This document shows positions 1 to 5,071 of a DNA stretch of 5,705 nt, one piece after another. The position numbers were made by a program, and so were the translations under genes. The stretch comes from Alphaproteobacteria bacterium (GTDB lineage: Bacteria > Pseudomonadota > Alphaproteobacteria > UBA8366). The stretch covers positions 1 to 5,705 of the forward strand of contig JABJCS010000043.1 of NCBI GenBank assembly GCA_018665505.1, written 5' to 3'. Position 1 is the stretch's first letter, and every line of letters starts with the position of its first letter. Under the pieces are notes generated by a model. The model saw nothing but the letters and a program-made list of their open reading frames with translations, searched no databases and was not told the origin of the DNA.

Positions 1-2
1 AC

Positions 3-230
3 TCCGGGGAAATCTTGCGGGCCGGGGCCAGTATCGCCAAGGCCGCGGAGGCGGCGGCGGATGAGCTTGTCGCTCGCCTGCCCGCCGCCACCAGCGCACA
101 TCCATCACCGACGCCGGAACAAGCTGCCGCAATGACAGCGATCCTTAGTAATATGACGCAAAAAATTCCGGAAATGATCTTGATTTGTAAATTGCTGGGC
201 GATGCATTGCCCAGCCGCAGAAAGGAATAA
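3..230 (+). CDS. 3' end of an unidentified gene, possibly creatininase (creatinine amidohydrolase) family
   Basis: This is the C-terminal part of a gene that begins left of the window. The frame is open from position 3 to the TAA at 228-230, giving 75 residues. A TTG at 15 could be read as a start, but the frame continues upstream and no Shine-Dalgarno is visible, so a truncated gene is more likely. What is visible is an alanine-rich amphipathic helix (SGEILRAGASIAKAAEAAAD and on to ARLPAA), a Pro/Ser/Thr linker, then a hydrophobic segment (PEMILICKLLG) and a basic tail. A final helix starting shortly after a 'G-E' turn resembles the C-terminal helix of creatininase-family amidohydrolases, but no catalytic or metal-binding residue falls inside the window, so this is only a guess. 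The stop lies 2 bp before the next start, so it belongs to the same operon. Confidence 0.55.
   Translation, partial: SGEILRAGASIAKAAEAAADELVARLPAATSAHPSPTPEQAAAMTAILSNMTQKIPEMILICKLLGDALPSRRKE
221..227 (+). promoter_or_regulatory. Ribosome binding site for the Ldh_2 oxidoreductase gene
   Basis: The sequence AAAGGAA lies 5 nt before the ATG at 233 and sits inside the last codons of the preceding gene. It supports this ATG as the start and suggests that translation of the two genes is coupled. Confidence 0.6.
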
Positions 231-232
231 AC

Positions 233-1252
233 ATGGCCGATACGGTGAAACTGTCGCTCGATGAAATTCGAGCGCTCTCGACTGAGGTGTTCATCGCAAA
301 CGGCATGTCGGCCACGAACGCGGAAATCATCGCCGACGTCGTGACACAGGCGGAGGCGGACGGCACCCATTCGCACGGATTATTCCGTATCCCGGGATAT
401 GTCTCGTCGATGAAGAACGGCCGGATCGACGGCAAAGCCGTGCCGGAAGTAAACGACAAAGCACCGGGCCTGGTTGATGTGGATTCCAAAAATGGTTTCT
501 CGCCGCCGGCCATTGTTGCGGGTCGCGCGATGGCAATCGAGAAAGCGAAGTCTCAAGGTATTGCCGCCATGGGTTTGCGCAACAACGGTAATTTGAACGC
601 CTTGTGGTGGGATGTTGAGCCTTTCGGCGATGCGGGATTGATCTGTTTCTCGATGTCCACGTCGCGCTCACTGGTGGCGCCCTGGGGCGGGGACACGGCG
701 TTGTATGGTACCGACCCGATGGCCTTTGCCTGCCCGCGCGACGGGAAGCCACCGATGGTCTTTGACTTCGCGACCAGTGCCGCGGCGCGGGGCGAAATTA
801 TGGTGGCCGCTCGCGAAGGCCATTCGATCCCGGAAGGCTGGGCGCTCGATAAGGACGGCAATGCGACGACCGATCCGGCGGCAGCGTTGGAAGGCGTGCA
901 GCTGCCGTTCGGCGCACATAAGGGCAATGCCATCATGATGATGGTGGAACTGTTGGCGGCAGGATTGACCGGCGGGAATTTTTGTTTCGAAGCGCAAGAA
1001 CAATTCGCCGAATACGGCTCCAGCGACAGCGGTCCCTCGAACGGCGGTCAGGTGTTTATTCTGATCGATCCGAAAGGCTATCACGACAGTTTTGCGCGAC
1101 GGGTCGAAGGTCTGTTCGGCCTTATCGACGCACAGGAAGGTACGCGCATTCCAGGGGATCGGCGCTATGCCAACCGGGCGCGTTCGGCCACCGAAGGCGT
1201 CGAATGCCAAGCGGCATTGCATCAACAGATTATGGAAATGAAAGCGGGTTAG
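233..1252 (+). CDS. Ldh_2-family NAD(P)-dependent oxidoreductase (malate/L-lactate/imino-acid reductase type)
   Basis: This 339-residue cytosolic enzyme belongs to the malate/L-lactate/ureidoglycolate dehydrogenase superfamily, which also contains delta1-piperideine-2-carboxylate/pyrroline-2-carboxylate reductases. Its length is normal for the family. Visible signatures, in order, are DGTHSHGLFRIPGYV (residues 43-57, holding the family's catalytic His, here His48), VAPWGG (148-153), GTDPMAFACPR (159-169), FDFATSAAARGE (177-188), IPEGWALD (199-206), TTDPAAAL (212-219) and PFGAHKGNAIMMMVELLA (225-242), followed by RIPGDRRYANRARS near the C terminus. The VEPFGDAGL, MAFACPR and ARGE stretches resemble the imino-acid reductase branch more than malate dehydrogenases, so reduction of a cyclic imino acid or oxidation of a 2-hydroxy acid are both possible. 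Two usually conserved spots differ: NNGNLNALWW where NSxHFGALW is typical, and GTDP where GTNP is typical. It is the second gene of the operon; the next start follows 4 bp after its stop. Confidence 0.9.
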   Translation: MADTVKLSLDEIRALSTEVFIANGMSATNAEIIADVVTQAEADGTHSHGLFRIPGYVSSMKNGRIDGKAVPEVNDKAPGLVDVDSKNGFSPPAIVAGRAMAIEKAKSQGIAAMGLRNNGNLNALWWDVEPFGDAGLICFSMSTSRSLVAPWGGDTALYGTDPMAFACPRDGKPPMVFDFATSAAARGEIMVAAREGHSIPEGWALDKDGNATTDPAAALEGVQLPFGAHKGNAIMMMVELLAAGLTGGNFCFEAQEQFAEYGSSDSGPSNGGQVFILIDPKGYHDSFARRVEGLFGLIDAQEGTRIPGDRRYANRARSATEGVECQAALHQQIMEMKAG

Positions 1253-1256
1253 TCCG

Positions 1257-1643
1257 ATGACGATTTATCACGGTAGTTGCCATTGCGGCACGGTAAAGTT
1301 CGAGGTCGATGCCGATCTCTCAAAGGTCACAAGATGCACCTGCTCGGTCTGCACGAAGAAAGGCATTCTTCTGGCTCGGGTTGAGCCGAGTAAACTTAAG
1401 ATCACCGAAGGCGAAGATACGCTGCAGCTTTATCAATTCAATGAGATGGTGGCGAAGCATTATTTTTGCCCGACCTGCGGTATTCACACTTTCGGAAATC
1501 CACGCGCGGCACCCGATATGTTTGTCGTGAACGTCAACACGCTCGACGACTACGACATCCATAGCGAGACGCCCGAGATCAGGCGTTTCGATGGTCGGAA
1601 TTGGGAGAAGGCATTCGCGGAGAGCGCCGGACGGGGGCGGTAG
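1257..1643 (+). CDS. GFA-family zinc-binding protein (glutathione-dependent formaldehyde-activating enzyme/CENP-V fold)
   Basis: This 128-residue protein has the seven-cysteine pattern of the GFA family. It shows GSCHCG near the N terminus (Cys8, Cys10), CTCSVC (Cys27, Cys29, Cys32) and FCPTCGIHTFGNPR (Cys71, Cys74). In studied members Cys8/10/71/74 equivalents hold a structural zinc and the CxCxxC group holds a second, catalytic-site zinc; all ligands are present here. The founding member, Gfa of Paracoccus, was proposed to speed the addition of formaldehyde to glutathione, but most family members have no proven role, so the formaldehyde function should not be assumed. The start ATG lies 4 bp after the previous stop and has no strong Shine-Dalgarno, which fits translational coupling. 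The downstream flavin oxidoreductase is of a family that can release formaldehyde from N-methyl amino acids, so the pairing is suggestive but unproven. Confidence 0.9.
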   Translation: MTIYHGSCHCGTVKFEVDADLSKVTRCTCSVCTKKGILLARVEPSKLKITEGEDTLQLYQFNEMVAKHYFCPTCGIHTFGNPRAAPDMFVVNVNTLDDYDIHSETPEIRRFDGRNWEKAFAESAGRGR

Positions 1644-1649
1644 AATCTG

Positions 1650-2813
1650 ATGAGCACCGACATTGTCATTATCGGCGGTGGATTGATCGGCTCCAGCGTC
1701 GCTTATCATTTGGCGGCGTCCGGGCGCGGCGGCGAAATCGTCGTCATTGAACCAGACCCGACATATGAGTTCGCGACGACGCCGGGCGGGTCGGGTGGTG
1801 TGCGACGCTTATTCAGCCGCCCGGAGAACGTGGCGCTTGGCAGTTTTGGGCTCGATTTCTATGGCGGCTTCAAGGAGACAATGGCTGTCGACGGCGAGCC
1901 CGCTGATATCTCTTTCAGGGCGCAAGGATACCTCTTTCTCTCTGATGGGGGTGATAGCTCTCAGATGCGCGCCAATTACGATACCCAGACCGCGAACGGC
2001 GTGGCGGCCGAGCTCTTGGAACAGGGCGATCTCAGGACGCGATACCCCTCGGTCAATTTCGACGATGTCGATATCGGTGTGCTGACCCCGGATGATGCGT
2101 GGATCGATCCGTATGCTGCTATGATGGGTTTCAAACGGAAAGCCCGAAAATTGGGTGTTGAGTACCGCCAGGACCGGGTCATGGATTGGCGAGGCGACGC
2201 CGGTGTTGCCCGCCGCGTAATATTGGAGTCCGGCGAAACCTTATCGGCGGACCGTTTCGTGTTGGCGGCAGGTGCGTGGTCGGGCGAAGTCGCGGCAATG
2301 CTGGATTGGCCGGTGCCGATCCGTCCCATGTCTCGCCAGACGCATTTCTTCCGCTGCAAGGCGGAGATCGAGCCCTTACCGTTTCTCAAGTCGGAGACCG
2401 ACCTCGCGTTCCGGCCGGAGGGTGTCGGCTATACCGGCGGCAAACCCGATTGGTCGGTGAAGCCCGGATTCAATTGGAATTACGATCCGGATTGGTTCGA
2501 ACGTGAAGTCTGGCCTGCCTTGGCGCACCGGGTGCCAGCGATGGAGGAGCTACGCTTGGAGCGTACCTGGGCCTGCCATTACGAGCGCAACGAGCTCGAC
2601 AAGAACGGTATTATCGGACGTTGGGACGATGGCATGGAGAATGTCTATATTGCCGCGGGATTTTCCGGCCATGGGATCATGCAAGCGCCGGGAGCTGGAT
2701 GCGCGCTGTCGGAGCTGATTCTCGACGGGGCATTCTCGACGATGGATTTGACCCGACTCGGCTATGGGCGGGTCGCGAGGAATGAGCCCTATCCAGAACT
2801 TGGCATTGTGTGA
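1650..2813 (+). CDS. FAD-dependent oxidoreductase, DAO family (sarcosine/D-amino-acid oxidase-like, resembling FOXRED1)
   Basis: This 387-residue flavoenzyme of the DAO superfamily probably oxidises a C-N bond in an amino acid or N-substituted amino acid. The N terminus has a dinucleotide-binding beta-alpha-beta unit: IVIIGGGLIGSS (Gly9, Gly11, Gly14) ending with VVIEPD, where Glu34 would hold the FAD ribose. GGSGGVRRLFSRPENV (46-61) then resembles the stretch after the FAD site in FOXRED1-like members. It is followed by GYLFLS, the RYPSV segment, DAWIDPYAAMMGF, VLAAGAWSGEVA (second FAD contact region), PMSRQTHFF and the C-terminal IAAGFSGHGIMQAPGAG, in which GFSGHG is residues 337-342. No signal peptide or membrane segment is seen, so it is cytosolic. 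The start lies 6 bp after the GFA stop, and a G-rich stretch around 1634-1640 may serve as a weak ribosome site. The substrate is unknown: sarcosine, another N-methyl amino acid or a D-amino acid are all possible. Confidence 0.9.
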   Translation: MSTDIVIIGGGLIGSSVAYHLAASGRGGEIVVIEPDPTYEFATTPGGSGGVRRLFSRPENVALGSFGLDFYGGFKETMAVDGEPADISFRAQGYLFLSDGGDSSQMRANYDTQTANGVAAELLEQGDLRTRYPSVNFDDVDIGVLTPDDAWIDPYAAMMGFKRKARKLGVEYRQDRVMDWRGDAGVARRVILESGETLSADRFVLAAGAWSGEVAAMLDWPVPIRPMSRQTHFFRCKAEIEPLPFLKSETDLAFRPEGVGYTGGKPDWSVKPGFNWNYDPDWFEREVWPALAHRVPAMEELRLERTWACHYERNELDKNGIIGRWDDGMENVYIAAGFSGHGIMQAPGAGCALSELILDGAFSTMDLTRLGYGRVARNEPYPELGIV

Positions 2814-2818
2814 AGAGG
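2812..2818 (+). promoter_or_regulatory. Ribosome binding site that sets the thioesterase start
   Basis: GAAGAGG overlaps the TGA of the flavoenzyme gene and lies 5 nt before the ATG at 2824. This favours 2824 over in-frame ATGs at 2764 and 2782, which lie inside the upstream gene and would add unconserved residues before the hotdog domain. Confidence 0.55.
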
Positions 2819-2823
2819 CCGAG

Positions 2824-3234
2824 ATGAACGACTCTATCGATTTGATTAACTCCCACCGCTCGCCGTTCTCTGAACTATTGGGCATCACGGTGACGGAAGC
2901 GACACCGGATTGTGTCAAGGCGACGTTGGTTGTGCGCGAGGAGCTATGTACTCATCCGGCTATTCTACATGGCGGAGCGGTGATGTCCTTCGCTGACAAT
3001 ATGGGCGCTCTCGCGTGTGTGCTAAATCTGCCTGAAGGCGCGCGCACGACGACACTTGAAAGTAAGACGAATTTCCTGGCGTCGATCCCCGTTGGCGAGA
3101 CCGCGTTCGCGGAGACCATCGCATTGCATAAAGGCCGCACGACCATGGTGTGGCGCACCGATATCAAACGCGCCGACGGCAAGCTATGTGCGGTGGTGAC
3201 ACAGACGCAAATGGTGTTGATGCCGAACAAATGA
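2824..3234 (+). CDS. PaaI-type hotdog-fold acyl-CoA thioesterase
   Basis: This 136-residue protein has the pattern of the PaaI/4HBT thioesterase family, whose members hydrolyse acyl-CoA (often aryl- or short acyl-CoA) in the cytosol as dimers or tetramers. The N-terminal helix (SPFSELLGI) leads into the first strand. The motif LHGGAVMSFADNMG (48-61) is the central hotdog helix with the family's HGG and an acidic residue, Asp58, at the place of the usual catalytic carboxylate. TLESKTNFL (78-86) and the VWRTDIKRADGKLCAVVTQT strands follow as expected. Its length is normal for the family. It is the last gene of the plus-strand operon, 10 bp after the flavoenzyme stop. It could recycle CoA or remove dead-end acyl-CoAs made by the pathway; the substrate cannot be told from sequence. 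Confidence 0.9.
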   Translation: MNDSIDLINSHRSPFSELLGITVTEATPDCVKATLVVREELCTHPAILHGGAVMSFADNMGALACVLNLPEGARTTTLESKTNFLASIPVGETAFAETIALHKGRTTMVWRTDIKRADGKLCAVVTQTQMVLMPNK

Positions 3235-3286
3235 AATCGTTCGTTCGTCTGGCATCCGGATTTACGGGCAAGGTCTAGTGAAAATC
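3235..3286. other. Convergent intergenic gap without a visible terminator
   Basis: These 52 bp separate the converging thioesterase and DUF1445 genes. The only symmetry seen is the 8-bp palindrome ATCCGGAT at 3254-3261, too short and without a loop or U-tract to be an intrinsic terminator. Transcription of both operons may end by Rho or run into each other. Confidence 0.5.
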
Positions 3287-4102
3287 TTAATCTGCTAGTT
3301 CGGTGTTCAGTCTATCCGTGATCAGCATGTGGCCCGGTTTGTGGGTGATGCAGATTGATGGTTTGGCGTGCTCGACGATGATTTGCGGTGTAACCCCGCA
3401 GGCCCAGAAAACCGGAACCTCGTTTTCATGGATCACAGGTGGCGCGCCTGAATAAGGATCGGCGATATCATCGATGCCGATCATCTCCGGGTTCCCGAAA
3501 TGTACGGGTGTGCCGTGAACGCGCGGATACTTGGCAGTGATCTCGACCGCACGGATGGCTTCTTCTGGTAGGAACGGGCGCATGGAGACGATGGTCGGCC
3601 CGTGGAATGGGCCGGATGGCTCGGTCGCGATGTTCGTTACGTAAAGAGGCACTTTCGTCTTTTGCTCGATATGCCGAAGCGACAGGCCGCCAGAAACCAG
3701 CGCCTCCTCGAATGAATAGGAGCAACCCATGCCAAATGCGACGAAGTCGTCTTGCCACATATCGGTAAGGTCCGTCACTTCGTCCGCTAAGATACCGTCG
3801 CGGAACAGGAGGTAGCGGGGGGCGTCACTCCGGACGTCGAGACCGTCTCCGATATCGCTTGGAAATATCGGGTTGCCCGCTTCCGTCATCGACACCAGCG
3901 GGCAAGGTTTTGGATTTAGTTCGCAAAAGCGTTTGAAATCGTCCGCCCACGCTTTGGGCAAAATCGCGAGGTTTAGTTGTACCATGCCGGGGGCGAGGCC
4001 GGTTGTCAGACTGTCATGGGCACCGCTGCGGATGCGCGCACGCAGGATCTGGGCGTCTTGGCGGCGGGTATCGTCGTCGCGTGGCACTAATGCAAGGCTC
4101 AT
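3287..4102 (-). CDS. DUF1445 putative hydro-lyase (YcsI / D-glutamate cyclase-related family)
   Basis: This 271-residue protein is a clear, full-length member of the DUF1445 family, annotated in databases as putative hydro-lyase and related to the catalytic domain of mammalian D-glutamate cyclase (DGLUCY). Signatures visible in order are GLAPGMVQLNLAILP (35-49), FCELNPKPCPLV (59-70), DVRSDAPRYLLFRDG (89-103), DDFVAFGMGCSYSFEEAL (118-135), RHIEQ, YVTNIATEPSGPFHGP (154-169), VSMRP, HGTPVHFGNPEMIGI (196-210) and EVPVFWACGVTPQ (228-240), ending with ITHKPGHMLITD. No catalytic mechanism is firmly known for bacterial members; addition or loss of water on a hydroxy or amino acid is the usual proposal. 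A good Shine-Dalgarno (AAAGGAAG on the minus strand, plus coordinates 4109-4116) stands upstream of the ATG. It is co-transcribed behind the TauE/SafE-type permease with a 24-bp gap. Confidence 0.92.
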   Translation of the reverse strand: MSLALVPRDDDTRRQDAQILRARIRSGAHDSLTTGLAPGMVQLNLAILPKAWADDFKRFCELNPKPCPLVSMTEAGNPIFPSDIGDGLDVRSDAPRYLLFRDGILADEVTDLTDMWQDDFVAFGMGCSYSFEEALVSGGLSLRHIEQKTKVPLYVTNIATEPSGPFHGPTIVSMRPFLPEEAIRAVEITAKYPRVHGTPVHFGNPEMIGIDDIADPYSGAPPVIHENEVPVFWACGVTPQIIVEHAKPSICITHKPGHMLITDRLNTELAD

Positions 4103-4126
4103 GGCATTCTTCCTTTGCTCGGTATT

Positions 4127-4888
4127 CTACACTGCAATCGCATCCCGCGCGAGTTGGATCGCAATGGAGAGTCCGACCAGGGTTAGCACCCATGCCACGG
4201 TTTTGCGCAAGGTGTCGACAGGCAGGGAATGTGCGACACGTGTGCCGATCATTATACCGATAACCAAAGCGACCGCGATGACGCCACCTGTCGTGAAATC
4301 AATCTGGCCGACGGATAAATTACCGATCGTCGCGATGACGGCGATGACGAATTGGATCGCTTGCGAGAGACCGATTGCAAGAAGGGCGGGTGCGCCCATT
4401 GCGAACATCAGCGGGATCACGACAACGGCACCGCCCGCGCCGACTAACGCGCTGACGAAACCGGAGAGGCCACCGATCATCATTAGCGCCGGTGTACGAA
4501 TATCCTCATAATCGTTGCGGCCGCCTTTCGGCGGGCGAAGGGTGCGATAGCCGGAGAAGATCGTGAGCGCGGCGAGGCCTGCGAGGAGTATTTCCCCGGG
4601 GACACTCCACACCGTGATGGAGCCAAGTAAGGCGGCGGGAACCGCGGCACCACAGATCGCCCAGACCATCGACCATTTAATCGAGCCGTGACGTGCGTAG
4701 GCGAGGGTCGCGGCGACACCGCTGAACATATAGGCGAACATCGCTGAAGCCACGGCATTCTGTGCTTCCATGCCGAGAATGAACACGAGATACGGCACTA
4801 ACAAGACACCGCCGATTCCGGTCCCGCCGACGAATCCGCCGACCACCAGGGTAAAGAGAAACAACAGAATGAGGGCGGAGGGGTCCAT
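4127..4888 (-). CDS. TauE/SafE-family membrane permease (putative organic or sulfur anion exporter)
   Basis: This 253-residue integral membrane protein has about eight hydrophobic segments (approximately residues 4-40, 44-64, 72-93, 97-117, 133-160, 164-190, 198-220, 228-248) and a polar central loop (about 118-131). The family's duplicated half is visible: GFVGGTGIGGVLLVP (18-32) and GFVSALVGAGGAVVVIP (143-159), each a Gly-rich re-entrant motif ending in proline. Family members such as TauE, SafE and TSUP proteins move sulfite, sulfoacetate, thiosulfate or organic anions such as lactate or glycolate; the cargo here is unknown. The ATG at 4888 has only a weak ribosome site, but translation from it opens directly into the first membrane helix, as expected. 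It leads the minus-strand operon with DUF1445 and is divergent from the aminotransferase, so a shared regulator is plausible. Confidence 0.9.
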   Translation of the reverse strand: MDPSALILLFLFTLVVGGFVGGTGIGGVLLVPYLVFILGMEAQNAVASAMFAYMFSGVAATLAYARHGSIKWSMVWAICGAAVPAALLGSITVWSVPGEILLAGLAALTIFSGYRTLRPPKGGRNDYEDIRTPALMMIGGLSGFVSALVGAGGAVVVIPLMFAMGAPALLAIGLSQAIQFVIAVIATIGNLSVGQIDFTTGGVIAVALVIGIMIGTRVAHSLPVDTLRKTVAWVLTLVGLSIAIQLARDAIAV

Positions 4889-5004
4889 GGACGAGCAGCA
4901 AACGCTTAAATTGAGACGCGAAGACCTTATGTCGCGTTCGGGAACCCCGCCAGCGATGATTTAGCGCGAGAGAGGGCTGGTCCGGGCACAATTCTTCCCT
5001 CATT

Positions 5005-5036
5005 CTTACGACAAATATTATCACATTCGTCGAAAG
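5005..5036. promoter_or_regulatory. Imperfect inverted repeat, candidate operator
   Basis: The arms CTTACGACAAAT (5005-5016) and ATTCGTCGAAAG (5025-5036) are reverse complements at 10 of 12 positions, separated by 8 bp. The repeat covers the AT-rich patch with both -10-like hexamers, where a dimeric repressor or activator could control both operons. No regulator gene is in the window, and I cannot assign the site to a regulator family. Confidence 0.35.
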
Positions 5037-5055
5037 CGCCGCCGCGCGGCCTGCT

Positions 5056-5065
5056 AAGAGGAGAG
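5056..5065 (+). promoter_or_regulatory. Strong ribosome binding site that sets the aminotransferase start
   Basis: AAGAGGAGAG, with AGGAG at 5059-5063, lies 8 nt before the ATG at 5072. The next in-frame ATG at 5081 is 17 nt from this core, too far, so 5072 is the preferred start. Confidence 0.7.
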
Positions 5066-5071
5066 CCTGTC

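Larger units (their letters stand above)
4889..5071. promoter_or_regulatory. Divergent intergenic region, likely promoters for both flanking operons
   Basis: These 183 bp lie between two genes that are read away from each other, so promoters for both must lie here or be lost. An AT-rich patch at about 5005-5030 contains TATTAT (5016-5021) readable as a -10 element toward the aminotransferase, and on the other strand GATAAT (5017-5022). Neither has a convincing -35 at the right distance. A short 6-bp inverted repeat (ACGCGA at 4916-4921, TCGCGT at 4932-4937) and a 10-bp palindrome GCCGCGCGGC (5041-5050) are also present. The promoter positions are guesses; the role of the region follows from the gene layout. 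Confidence 0.4.

Noticed and set aside
668..1225. Long minus-strand open frame (185 codons) opposite the Ldh_2 gene
   Set aside because: It lies wholly inside a well-supported gene, has no recognisable domain, and is a typical antisense shadow in GC-rich coding sequence.
2764..2823. Upstream ATG that would lengthen the thioesterase by 20 residues
   Set aside because: It would overlap the flavoenzyme gene by 50 bp, and the start at 2824 has a well-spaced ribosome site and gives the usual family length.
3235..3286. Possible bidirectional terminator between the convergent genes
   Set aside because: No stem-loop followed by a T-run is found on either strand; only an 8-bp loopless palindrome is present.
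3873..4511. Plus-strand open frame of 212 codons across the DUF1445/permease junction
   Set aside because: It runs antisense to two clear families and its translation is low-complexity Ala/Thr/Ile/Arg sequence, as expected from the reverse of membrane-protein codons.
4916..4937. Inverted repeat ACGCGA / TCGCGT with a 10-bp spacer
   Set aside because: Six base pairs with a 10-nt loop and no following T-run is expected by chance in this composition.
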